Assembly: GCA_965205545.1 (NCBI GenBank)
Contig: OZ242170.1
Coordinates: 62,001 to 126,000 of the forward strand
Direction: 5' to 3'
DNA: 64,000 nucleotides
Origin: Bin55 sp965205545
Lineage (GTDB): Bacteria; Pseudomonadota; Gammaproteobacteria; Pseudomonadales; Azotimanducaceae
Shown: positions 54,292-63,364 of the stretch, one piece after another
Numbering within the stretch: the first letter of the stretch is position 1
Layout of the letters: every line of letters begins with the position of its first letter
Notes under the pieces: model-generated
The model's input: the letters and a program-made list of their open reading frames with translations, nothing else
The model's database searches: none
What the model was told of the DNA's origin: nothing
Program-made: the position numbers and the translations under genes

Positions 54292-55707
54292 ATGCCTCGT
54301 ACGCTCTATGACAAGATCTGGGATGAACACTATGTGGGGACACGTGACGATGGGTTGGACCTCCTTTACGTAGATCGACACCTGTTGCATGAGGTCACCT
54401 CTCCGCAAGCTTTCGAGGGTCTGACACTAGCTTCGCGTAAGCCTTGGAGGCTTGATGCGAATCTAGCAACCGTGGACCACAGCATTCCAACGTCGAACCG
54501 TTCTTCAGGCGTTGACGGAATCGAAGATTCCATCGCTAGGGAGCAGGTGATCGTGTTGAATGAAAACTGCAAATCGTTCGACATTCACTACTTCAATATG
54601 CACGACCACCGACAGGGAATCGTCCATGTGGTGGGACCTGAACAAGGTGCAACCCTTCCTGGTATGACCATCGTTTGTGGTGATTCCCATACTTCCACAC
54701 ATGGAGCATTTGGAGCTCTTGCACACGGAATTGGAACTACAGAAGTCGAGCACGTGTTGGCAACGCAATGCCTGATTCAACAGAAGAGCTCCAACATGTG
54801 CGTTGAGATCCAAGGATCCCTTCCACCTTGGTGTTCAGCCAAGGACGTTGTATTGGCGCTGATTCGAAAGATAGGTACCGCGGGAGCTACTGGCCACACG
54901 ATTGAATATTGTGGAGAGGTTGTTTCGAAGATGTCGATGGAAGGTCGCATGACCATTTGCAACATGTCGATCGAGGCAGGAGCTCGCGCTGGTCTCATGG
55001 GAATCGACGACACGACAATCGAATACATCGAAGGGCGTCCATTTGCACCAACAGGTCAACTCTGGCACGAAGCAGTGGATTGTTGGCGGACGCTCAACAC
55101 GGACTCCGATGCAAGTTTCGCTCGGCGCACGACGCTTGATGTAACCGATATGCCCCCCCAAGTTAGTTGGGGTACCAATCCAGAATTGGTCATTGACATA
55201 GACGACGCAGTGCCTGCGCCAGACGACTTCGCCGACAGTGCAAAAGCTGAAACGGTCGAACGGGCACTTGACTATATGGATTTGACCCCAGGCATGAGAC
55301 TCGCAGATGTCGCTCTTGACACTGTGTTCATTGGTTCATGCACGAATGCTCGAATTGAAGACTTGCGCCAGGCCGCGACGATTGCAAAAGGGCGCCGTGT
55401 TTCGCAAAGCATCAAATACGCCTTGGTTGTGCCAGGATCGGGCTTGGTCAAGAAACAGGCAGAAAATGAAGGGCTTCACGAAATCTTTATGGAAGCTGGC
55501 TTCCAATGGCGCGAGCCAGGGTGCTCCATGTGCCTAGCAATGAACAATGACAAGCTACTGCCTGGAGAGCGGTGTGCATCCACATCTAACAGGAACTTCG
55601 AAGGCCGACAGGGGCACTTGGGTCGCACGCATTTGGTAAGCCCAGCAACCGCGGCAGCCAGTGCCATCGCTGGTCGTCTCGTAGACGTAAGGGAGTACAT
55701 CGAGTGA
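54292..55707 (+). CDS. leuC: 3-isopropylmalate dehydratase, large subunit
   Basis: About 471 residues from ATG 54292 (MPRTLYDKIWDEH), the usual LeuC start. 4Fe-4S ligands are visible in FIGSCTNARIEDLR and PGCSMCLAMNND, and the aconitase-like GDSHTSTHGAFGALAHGIG is present. With LeuD it isomerises isopropylmalate. leuA is not in the window. The leuD start GTG overlaps its stop. Confidence 0.96.
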   Translation: MPRTLYDKIWDEHYVGTRDDGLDLLYVDRHLLHEVTSPQAFEGLTLASRKPWRLDANLATVDHSIPTSNRSSGVDGIEDSIAREQVIVLNENCKSFDIHYFNMHDHRQGIVHVVGPEQGATLPGMTIVCGDSHTSTHGAFGALAHGIGTTEVEHVLATQCLIQQKSSNMCVEIQGSLPPWCSAKDVVLALIRKIGTAGATGHTIEYCGEVVSKMSMEGRMTICNMSIEAGARAGLMGIDDTTIEYIEGRPFAPTGQLWHEAVDCWRTLNTDSDASFARRTTLDVTDMPPQVSWGTNPELVIDIDDAVPAPDDFADSAKAETVERALDYMDLTPGMRLADVALDTVFIGSCTNARIEDLRQAATIAKGRRVSQSIKYALVVPGSGLVKKQAENEGLHEIFMEAGFQWREPGCSMCLAMNNDKLLPGERCASTSNRNFEGRQGHLGRTHLVSPATAAASAIAGRLVDVREYIE

Positions 55708-56360
55708 CTAGTAAAGGAATTCAAACCTTTCAGCGGCATCAAGGCACGGTCGCTCCGCTGGATCGGGCAAATGTCGATACTGACCAGATCATCCCCAAGC
55801 AATTTCTCAAGTCGGTCAAGAAAACGGGATTTGGCGTTAATTTGTTTGACGCGTGGCGATTTCTAGACGAAGGCGAAATAGGAAAGCAAGAGCGACAGGA
55901 GAATCCGGACTTCGTACTGAACGATTCGAGGTACCGGAACGCGACAATTCTATTGGCCCGTCGCAATTTTGGGTGTGGGTCAAGCCGCGAGCATGCGGTC
56001 TGGGCATTGCTGCAGTTTGGATTTAGGTGTGTATTGGCACCGTCATTCGCCGATATCTTTCACAACAATTGCATCAGCAATGGCCTATTGCCCGTTGTAA
56101 TGGACGAGGCATGGATCGATCAGATCTTTGAAGATGCCACGCAAGATGAGCCGCTTACGATGACTGTAGATTTGCAGGAACAGCGCATCTCCTATGCGGG
56201 CGGAAACGCAACGCATTTTTCGATTGACCCGAAAGCGCGCAGGAGGCTCATGGAAGGAATGGACGAGATTGCTCTTACATTGCGACACGAAGAACAAATT
56301 CGCTCGTTTGAGAAGGAGCATCGGCAACGGATGCCTTGGCTATTCTCGAGCACAGGATGA
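55704..56360 (+). CDS. leuD: 3-isopropylmalate dehydratase, small subunit
   Basis: 218 residues from GTG 55704. Conserved DTDQIIPKQFLK (residues about 27-38), NFGCGSSREHAVWAL and SFADIFHNNCISNGLLP. The start overlaps the leuC stop and its own stop overlaps leuB, so the three genes are translationally coupled. Confidence 0.96.
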   Translation: MTSKGIQTFQRHQGTVAPLDRANVDTDQIIPKQFLKSVKKTGFGVNLFDAWRFLDEGEIGKQERQENPDFVLNDSRYRNATILLARRNFGCGSSREHAVWALLQFGFRCVLAPSFADIFHNNCISNGLLPVVMDEAWIDQIFEDATQDEPLTMTVDLQEQRISYAGGNATHFSIDPKARRRLMEGMDEIALTLRHEEQIRSFEKEHRQRMPWLFSSTG

Positions 56361-57457
56361 AAGCACAGAATTCTCATAGCATTCTTGTATTGCCTGGAGA
56401 CGGCATCGGTGCAGAGGTAATGCCTCATGCCATTCGGGTCATGGAGGCAGCCGCAGGCAATCGCATCAGTTTGCGTCTTGAATATGCAGACTTCGGCGGC
56501 TGCTCGATTGATCGCCACGGCGTTCCAATGACCACAGAAACTTTGACTCGCGCTCAATGTGTGGACGCCGTGTTGGTTGGAGCTGTTGGAGGTCCCAAAT
56601 GGGACGACCTTCCCGTGGAAAAAAAGCCGGAAAAAGGACTGTTGGGACTCCGAGCGGGCCTGGATTGCTTCGCAAATCTTCGACCTGCATTGACGTTCGC
56701 ACCATTGGCCGAGGCATCCACTCTAAAGACAGAGCTTGTAGCTGGACTCGACATACTCATAGTTCGAGAGCTAACAGGCGGCGTCTACTTCGGAAATCCC
56801 CGGGGTGTTGAGGTACGAGACAATTTGCGATATGGATTCAACACGTTCGGTTACGACGAGTCAGAAATTCAGCGAGTAACCAAAGTAGCGTTTGAACTGG
56901 CACGCAAGCGTCGTGGCAAGGTGTGTTCAGTGGATAAAGCAAATGTGCTGGAAGTTACGCAGCTTTGGCGCGATGTGGTTAAAGAGGTCCACTCCGACTA
57001 TGCCGATGTTGAACTTAGTCACATGTACGTGGACAACGCCGCCATGCAGCTCGTGCGTGAGCCCAAGCAGTTTGACGTGATCGTCACCGGAAACATGTTT
57101 GGAGACATACTCTCAGACGTAGCAGCAATGCTGACCGGATCGCTGGGAATGCTCCCTTCGGCATCTCTGAACGCGAGCAGCCGAGGTCTCTATGAACCTG
57201 TTCACGGAACTGCGCCTGACATTGCAGGAAAGAACTTGGCGAATCCATTGGCCACCATACTGTCCGTAGCCATGCTGTACCGCTACAGCCTAGATGCGCC
57301 CGATATTGCAGACAGCATAGAAGCTGCAGTGGACCGCGTGCTCGAACGTGGCTATCGCACTGGGGACATAATGCCACTCAATCCCTCCGAGAACATCGTG
57401 CGGGTTGGCACCGATCAGATGACCGATGTAGTCATAGCAGAATTGGAAGCTTCATGA
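56357..57457 (+). CDS. leuB: 3-isopropylmalate dehydrogenase
   Basis: About 366 residues from ATG 56357. LPGDGIGAEVMPHAI at the N-terminus, GAVGGPKWDD, RELTGGVYFG and the metal/substrate site GNMFGDILSDVAAML are present. It oxidatively decarboxylates isopropylmalate. The asd start overlaps its stop. Confidence 0.96.
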   Translation: MKAQNSHSILVLPGDGIGAEVMPHAIRVMEAAAGNRISLRLEYADFGGCSIDRHGVPMTTETLTRAQCVDAVLVGAVGGPKWDDLPVEKKPEKGLLGLRAGLDCFANLRPALTFAPLAEASTLKTELVAGLDILIVRELTGGVYFGNPRGVEVRDNLRYGFNTFGYDESEIQRVTKVAFELARKRRGKVCSVDKANVLEVTQLWRDVVKEVHSDYADVELSHMYVDNAAMQLVREPKQFDVIVTGNMFGDILSDVAAMLTGSLGMLPSASLNASSRGLYEPVHGTAPDIAGKNLANPLATILSVAMLYRYSLDAPDIADSIEAAVDRVLERGYRTGDIMPLNPSENIVRVGTDQMTDVVIAELEAS

Positions 57458-58476
57458 CTGAACTAGTGAATGTGGCCGTTGCGGGGGCCACTGGGGCTGT
57501 CGGTGAGGCGATGTGCGAAATCTTGGAGCAACGGGATTTCCCCATGGGCGACTTGCGATTGCTCGCTAGTAGTCGTTCTGCCGGCAAGCGTGTCTGGTTC
57601 AAGGATCACTACATTCGTGTTGAATGTTTGGATGAGTTCGATTTCTCGGAAACCCAAATTGCATTGTTCTCGGCAGGTGGAGAGGTATCGAGGGTGCACG
57701 CTCCGCGCGCAGCTCAATCAGGCGCAATAGTTGTCGACAACACTTCGCACTTTCGAACGCACGACAACATTCCTCTTGTAGTGCCGGAAGTTAATCGGCA
57801 TAGGATCGAGTGTGGGTTGAAGACGGGAATAATCGCCAATCCAAATTGCTCAACGATTCAAATGGTTGTTGCTCTCAAACCGATATACGATGCGGTGGGC
57901 ATTGAGCGCATAAATGTTGCGACCTATCAAGCCGTTTCGGGTGCGGGCTCACGAGGTTTGAAGGAGCTTGCAGTGCAAACTGCCAACATACTGAATGCGA
58001 AGGAAATCGAACCGGAAGTGGCGCCTGTGCAAATCGCTTTCAATGCCATACCTCAGATTGGCGAGTTCAAGGAGAATGGCTACACGCTCGAAGAAATGAA
58101 AATGGTTTGGGAAACTCAGAAAATCTTCGAGGATCCCAGCATCAAAGTTAACCCGACGTGCGTCCGAATTCCAGTATTTTTCGGACACTCAGAGGCGGTA
58201 CATATCGAAACTAGAGAACCACTATCGGTCGAGGATGCACAGCAGCTCCTCAAGCAGGGAAAGAATGTCGAACTCATTGATGAGCGAACCGACGGAGGCT
58301 ATCCCACTGCCGTTCTTCACGCCGCCGGCAAGGATCCGGTCTATGTTGGTAGGGTACGCAAGGACATTTCGCATGATCGAGGTCTAAGCATGTGGATCGT
58401 GTCGGACAACGTTCGAAAGGGCGCAGCTCTAAACAGCATTCAAATTGCCGAGGAAGTATCTTCTCTCATCTCCTAG
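57454..58476 (+). CDS. asd: Aspartate-semialdehyde dehydrogenase
   Basis: 340 residues. The NADP loop AGATGAVGEAMCEIL, RLLASSRSAGKRV, the catalytic cysteine in IIANPNCSTIQM and GAGSRGLKEL are standard. It feeds the lysine, threonine and methionine branch and cell-wall diaminopimelate. Directly downstream of leuB, as in Pseudomonas. Confidence 0.96.
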   Translation: MTELVNVAVAGATGAVGEAMCEILEQRDFPMGDLRLLASSRSAGKRVWFKDHYIRVECLDEFDFSETQIALFSAGGEVSRVHAPRAAQSGAIVVDNTSHFRTHDNIPLVVPEVNRHRIECGLKTGIIANPNCSTIQMVVALKPIYDAVGIERINVATYQAVSGAGSRGLKELAVQTANILNAKEIEPEVAPVQIAFNAIPQIGEFKENGYTLEEMKMVWETQKIFEDPSIKVNPTCVRIPVFFGHSEAVHIETREPLSVEDAQQLLKQGKNVELIDERTDGGYPTAVLHAAGKDPVYVGRVRKDISHDRGLSMWIVSDNVRKGAALNSIQIAEEVSSLIS

Positions 58477-58522
58477 GATTCAGCGTCCCTGATTTTGCTG
58501 CCCACCTAGCACCAATCCACCG

Positions 58523-59362
58523 ATGTCCCGCAGCGTAGCACTAGGCGTTGAATATGACGGATCGAAATTCGTGGGTAGCCAACGTCAACCGGAAGGACGC
58601 ACCATTCAGGCGGTTCTCGAATCTGCGTTGGCTCGAGTGGCTGATGAAGAGGTTCAAGTTGAGTTTGCCGGAAGGACCGACTCCGGCGTGCACGCGACAA
58701 ATCAGGTGGCTCGCTTCAGAACCTTGGCAACAAGGACCGCCTCCGCGTGGGTTAAAGGAGCTAACACCTACCTGCCGGATGACATTGTTGTTCACAGCTG
58801 TCATGACGTCGATGGCTCGTTCGATCCGAGGCGATCTGCTAAGTGGCGACGCTATTTGTATGTCTTTGGCGAACGCAAAGTAGTGCCAGCACTAGGCAGA
58901 AGTCTTGCCACTTGGATCGACGATTGGCTAGATGCGGAGACGCTGCACAAGCAATCCCAATGCCTTCTCGGCGAGCACGATTTCACTGCATTTAGGGCTG
59001 CTCATTGTCAATCGAAGTCACCTCGGAGATGCATATACGCCATCTCCGTAACACGATTGAGCGAGTTCGTTGTACTCGACATTGTGGCAAACGCGTATCT
59101 CTTGAGGATGGTCCGAAACATAGCAGGGGCGTTGCTTGGCTTAGCGCAGGGAAAAGTCACAGATCTATCCATGCTGCTGGAACAGCGTGACCGAACTCTT
59201 GCACCTCCTACGGCACCGCCACAAGGCCTCTACCTTACCCAGATTGCCTATGAGAACTACCCTTCCTTGGGCATGTTTCGTGCGCCTCCAATGCTGGGTA
59301 CTTGCTCAGAGATCTCGGCGTTCACACCGTCAGATTTCGTCAATGCTCGCGACGGGTACTAG
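58523..59362 (+). CDS. truA: tRNA pseudouridine(38-40) synthase
   Basis: 279 residues. The catalytic Asp is in FAGRTDSGVHATNQV. RMVRNIAGALLGLAQG and the N-terminal GVEYDGSKFVGSQRQ are typical. fimV, which lies between asd and truA in many relatives, is absent. Confidence 0.95.
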   Translation: MSRSVALGVEYDGSKFVGSQRQPEGRTIQAVLESALARVADEEVQVEFAGRTDSGVHATNQVARFRTLATRTASAWVKGANTYLPDDIVVHSCHDVDGSFDPRRSAKWRRYLYVFGERKVVPALGRSLATWIDDWLDAETLHKQSQCLLGEHDFTAFRAAHCQSKSPRRCIYAISVTRLSEFVVLDIVANAYLLRMVRNIAGALLGLAQGKVTDLSMLLEQRDRTLAPPTAPPQGLYLTQIAYENYPSLGMFRAPPMLGTCSEISAFTPSDFVNARDGY

Positions 59363-59449
59363 GACCGTCAATCGCAAATCGCAAAGCGAGTGTTCTGTGG
59401 CATTGATTTGAACCGCCAAAAGCGCAGTCTCTTGAGTCCGAACGACCTT

Positions 59450-60724
59450 ATGGGAAGCCAACTAACAAATCAGCTCACTGTCTGGCTTGAGTACATAGAG
59501 CGAGAGCATAAGACAACTCGAGAGGCGGGACTGGATCGAATCTTGCCCCTAGCACGCAGTCTGGATGTCGTCCATCCAGCCTCCAAGTCAGTAGTTGTTG
59601 CAGGCACGAATGGAAAGGGGTCCACTGTCCACTATCTCGAACAACTGCTACTCGAATTGGGTCACAGCGTTGGATCTACGGCATCGCCACACTTGACACA
59701 CTATAACGAGCGTATTCGGATCAACGGAAGCCCAGTTGACGATGCAACTATTGTTCGCGCATTCGAGAAGATCTATGATGTGGCCGAATCGACCGCTCTA
59801 ACCTATTACGAGTGGGCCACGTTGGCGGCTCTCGTCATTTTTCGCTGGCGGAATGTTGAATACGCACTCCTTGAAGTCGGGCTGGGAGGAAGGCTAGATG
59901 CAGCAAATGCGATTGAGCCCGATGTCACAGTCATTACCAACATTGGGCTCGATCACATGCACTTGCTGGGTCCAGACCGCGAGTCTATTGGGTCGGAAAA
60001 GGCTGGAATACTACGAAGCGGCATACCTCTGGTTTACGGCGACCGCTGCACAGTGCGTTCAGTGATGAGTCGTGCGGATGACTTAGGGAGCCCCCTGTAC
60101 ATAGCTGGAATCGACTACTCGCACGCGGTTGTTGGGAATTCAACCTGGGAGGTCAATCTCCAAAGCCGCGAGGGGTCTTGCAGCCATCGCTTTATGACAA
60201 CTCCCTCAATGACCGACACGGCTTCGATGGCACTGCAGGTAGCTCTCTTGCTCGAGCCAGGCATTGAAATAGATCGGAGCAAGCATTGGCTGAACCAAAG
60301 CCTTCCAGGTCGCATGGAGCAATTTCAATACCGAGGTCGAGATTGGATGCTTGACGTCGCACACAATCCCGATGCGGCACGCTACGTAAGGAATTGTCTG
60401 GACCTTAGGTTTCCCCATCGCAATGTCAAATTGCTATTCGGTTGCATGCGGGACAAGCCTGCCGACGAAATGTTGAAAATGTTGGAAATTCCGGAATCTC
60501 GTGTTATTGTTAGTGACACAACCGGCGATCGCGGCATTCGGGCAACCGATCTGTTGGATGATTTAGGACCATCTCGAGTTCGAGTTGAACCTGAACTATC
60601 ACATGCGATAGACTATCTAATAGAGTCCACGGACCCGCACGATCTGATACTAGTAACAGGATCGTTTCAGCTAGTAGGTCGTGTTAGAGATGTGATCGAA
60701 ATCGGCATAGGAAGCCGTAGATGA
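59450..60724 (+). CDS. folC: Dihydrofolate synthase / folylpolyglutamate synthase
   Basis: About 424 residues from ATG 59450. P-loop GTNGKGSTVHYLEQ, SPHLTHYNERIRING, VGLGGRLDAANAIEP and the C-terminal LDVAHNPDAARYV match FolC. It adds glutamate to dihydropteroate and folates. trpF and accD, normally between truA and folC, are missing here. The upstream GTG frame start at 59390 adds residues unlike the family. Confidence 0.93.
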   Translation: MGSQLTNQLTVWLEYIEREHKTTREAGLDRILPLARSLDVVHPASKSVVVAGTNGKGSTVHYLEQLLLELGHSVGSTASPHLTHYNERIRINGSPVDDATIVRAFEKIYDVAESTALTYYEWATLAALVIFRWRNVEYALLEVGLGGRLDAANAIEPDVTVITNIGLDHMHLLGPDRESIGSEKAGILRSGIPLVYGDRCTVRSVMSRADDLGSPLYIAGIDYSHAVVGNSTWEVNLQSREGSCSHRFMTTPSMTDTASMALQVALLLEPGIEIDRSKHWLNQSLPGRMEQFQYRGRDWMLDVAHNPDAARYVRNCLDLRFPHRNVKLLFGCMRDKPADEMLKMLEIPESRVIVSDTTGDRGIRATDLLDDLGPSRVRVEPELSHAIDYLIESTDPHDLILVTGSFQLVGRVRDVIEIGIGSRR

Positions 60725-60725
60725 C

Positions 60726-61253
60726 ATGATTGAACGAACGCGTAACAGGATTATTGGTGGCATTTTTCTCGCTGCCGTCCTAGTCATTTGTGTACCCATG
60801 TTCTTTGACAAGCCATTAGTCTTGGATGTGGACCTCCCCCCAATGCCGACAATTGATCTGGACGATGTCGAGGCCCCGATACACGACGAGCCGGATTTGC
60901 GTCCATTGGAGCAGGGAACTGCCGAAATCTCCTCGATTGTGAGTGACGAGGGGTTTTTGAAAAACGAGGGAACTCGAGTCGGAGCTCCTGTTCTCTCGTT
61001 TGATGCAGATAGTGCGAGCCAATGGGCAGTGCAATTGGCCAGCTTCGGCAACGAAGAGAGTGCTGTCGAGCTTCGAGACAGCTTGCTAGCTGACGGACAC
61101 CGAGTTTGGCTCTCAACTGCCATTGTCAACGAATCCAGAGTTCATCGCGTCGTTGTCGGCCCGTACATTAAGCGCGACGCAGCGAACGAGCAACTTGCAT
61201 TGTTTGCTGAACGCTACCAGATAGAGCCCGTAGTAGTGGGCTTCGACTATTAA
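60726..61253 (+). CDS. SPOR-domain membrane protein (DedD-like)
   Basis: 175 residues: one N-terminal helix (IIGGIFLAAVLVICVPMFF), a linker, and a C-terminal SPOR repeat with WAVQLASFGNEESAVELRD and HRVVVGPYIKRDAA. SPOR domains bind denuded septal peptidoglycan, so it probably works in cell division. Its place between folC and cvpA is the conserved DedD position, one base after folC. Confidence 0.88.
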   Translation: MIERTRNRIIGGIFLAAVLVICVPMFFDKPLVLDVDLPPMPTIDLDDVEAPIHDEPDLRPLEQGTAEISSIVSDEGFLKNEGTRVGAPVLSFDADSASQWAVQLASFGNEESAVELRDSLLADGHRVWLSTAIVNESRVHRVVVGPYIKRDAANEQLALFAERYQIEPVVVGFDY

Positions 61254-61267
61254 ACCAAGTACTTGCC

Positions 61268-61792
61268 GTGACGTTCTCCTATATCGACATTGCACTAATC
61301 GTCGTCGTAGTTGCTTCTGGGCTTTTCGGTTGGAGAAAGGGCTTTCTTGGGGAGCTCATTTCATTGACGAGTTGGATCCTAGGTGTGGTATGCGCCATCA
61401 TTTGGGGTGAACAGCTCGGCGCACTTATTTTTGGCGGAGTGAACTTGGACGCCACTTGGATTCCTCATTTCGTTGGATCGACGATGATTCTGATCGTGTT
61501 TCTCGTTCTGGGAGCTCTTGTTCAGTCCTTGTTTAAGGGATCGCTGACTCTTGTTGGCCTTGACGGTGTCGACCGAGGGCTTGGATTGTTGTTTGGGGTA
61601 GCGAGGGGATGTTTCATTTTGATTGCAATTAGTATAATTTTCGATCTCAAGGCATCTGTTAGCGATGTGTGGAACAACTCTATGGTGCTGCAGTTCCTGA
61701 TGCGCTTTGAACCAGCCGTGCAAGATTTGTGGAACCTGTTTGTTAGCTGGATTGAGCCCCACGCAACTCTGCCTGAAGTCCAACCAGATTAG
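61268..61792 (+). CDS. cvpA: CvpA family membrane protein
   Basis: 174 residues with four predicted helices. FSYIDIALIVVVVASGLFGW and GFLGELISLTSWILG are typical of CvpA. Required for colicin V export in E. coli and found before purF. Nine bases separate it from purF. Confidence 0.93.
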   Translation: MTFSYIDIALIVVVVASGLFGWRKGFLGELISLTSWILGVVCAIIWGEQLGALIFGGVNLDATWIPHFVGSTMILIVFLVLGALVQSLFKGSLTLVGLDGVDRGLGLLFGVARGCFILIAISIIFDLKASVSDVWNNSMVLQFLMRFEPAVQDLWNLFVSWIEPHATLPEVQPD

Positions 61793-61800
61793 GACACCGT

Positions 61801-63318
61801 ATGTGCGGCGTTGTCGGGATAGTTAGCAGTCAGCCCGTCAGCCAGGAAATCTACGATTCGTTGCTGGTGTTGCAGCATCGTGGCCAAGACTCGGCCGGAA
61901 TCGTGACATCCTATGAGGGTCATTGCAATTTACGCAAGGACAATGGCCTTGTTAGCGAAGTCTTTCGCCAGCAGCACATTAGCGCGTTGCGCGGAAACAT
62001 TGGGATCGGGCATGTAAGGTACCCAACCGCGGGGAGCGCGAGTTCACTGGAATCGCAACCCATGTATGTGAATTCGCCGCACGGAATTTGCCTTGTTCAC
62101 AATGGCAATTTGACCAATGCTCGCAAATTGCGAGATTCGTATTTCCGCAGCGTAATGCGGCACATAAACACGACTTCTGACTCAGAGATCTTGTTGAACG
62201 TCTTTGCCAATGAACTGAGTCGGTTCGCATCCAAGAACATTGAAGCGCAGCATGTCTTTGATGCGGTTCGTGGAGTAAATGATGTTTGCCGCGGCGCATA
62301 TGCTGTCGTAGCGTTGATCGTGGGTGGTGGCATCGTTGGATTTCGCGACCCTCGAGGCATTCGGCCGCTAATCGTGGGCTACAAAGGACAGGGCGCGAAG
62401 CACTACATGATTGCGAGTGAATCGGCGGCGCTCGATGTGTTGGGATACAAAATTCTGCGGGATGTCGGACCCGGCGAAGCCGTTTACATTGACGAAAATG
62501 GTCACTTGCATTCACAGATTTGCGCGTCGAACACACGACTTACGCCCTGCATATTCGAGCATGTCTATCTTGCCCGACCCGACTCCGTAATAGACGACAT
62601 CTCTGTATACAAAGCAAGACTGCGTATGGGCGACAAGTTAGCGGACCAGATTCTCGAACGATTCAGTCAGCACGACCACGACATTGATGTTGTCATTCCC
62701 ATTCCAGAGACAAGCAGAACGGCAGCCATTCCCGTAGCCCATCGTCTAGACGTCAAACTTCGAGAAGGATTCGTCAAGAATCGTTATATCGGCAGAACAT
62801 TCATCATGCCCGGCCAATCCATGAGGCAAAAATCGGTCCGACAGAAGCTCAATGCCATCAAGCTAGAGTTTGAAAACAAAAACGTGCTTCTGATCGAGGA
62901 TTCGGTTGTTCGAGGAACGACGCTGCATGAGATCATTCACCAGGCACGATTGGCTGGTGCAAACAAGGTATATGTAGCCGTAGCCGCCCCTCCGGTTCGT
63001 TTCCCCAACGTATATGGCATAGACATGCCAACGACGAAGGAATTCATCGCCCACAACCGGTCGATTGACCAAATTGCCCGGATAATTGGGGCCGATATGC
63101 TGATCTACCAGAAAATGGACGATTTAGTCGACGCGGCTCGGGAAGGAAACCCGCGCGTAGACGGCTTTGAGTGCTCGATTTTCGATGCAAACTACGACTC
63201 AATTGACGTTGATCAGGACTACCTGCTCCAACTCTCCGATGCGCGCAACGATCAGTCAAAGCTACGTCGACTCGAGTCGGTGCAAGAGAGTTCATTGTTT
63301 GAACTGCAGGGCTCTTGA
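61801..63318 (+). CDS. purF: Amidophosphoribosyltransferase
   Basis: 505 residues beginning MCGVVGIV, so the catalytic cysteine is exposed after removal of Met with no propeptide. LQHRGQDSAGIV, SDSEILLNVFANEL-like glutaminase residues, and the PRPP loop VLLIEDSVVRGTTLHE are present. First committed step of purine synthesis. Confidence 0.97.
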   Translation: MCGVVGIVSSQPVSQEIYDSLLVLQHRGQDSAGIVTSYEGHCNLRKDNGLVSEVFRQQHISALRGNIGIGHVRYPTAGSASSLESQPMYVNSPHGICLVHNGNLTNARKLRDSYFRSVMRHINTTSDSEILLNVFANELSRFASKNIEAQHVFDAVRGVNDVCRGAYAVVALIVGGGIVGFRDPRGIRPLIVGYKGQGAKHYMIASESAALDVLGYKILRDVGPGEAVYIDENGHLHSQICASNTRLTPCIFEHVYLARPDSVIDDISVYKARLRMGDKLADQILERFSQHDHDIDVVIPIPETSRTAAIPVAHRLDVKLREGFVKNRYIGRTFIMPGQSMRQKSVRQKLNAIKLEFENKNVLLIEDSVVRGTTLHEIIHQARLAGANKVYVAVAAPPVRFPNVYGIDMPTTKEFIAHNRSIDQIARIIGADMLIYQKMDDLVDAAREGNPRVDGFECSIFDANYDSIDVDQDYLLQLSDARNDQSKLRRLESVQESSLFELQGS

Positions 63319-63364
63319 ACTGTCGTTCATCGCTTCGATTGCAAGTTAGATCCCAGATACGTCG

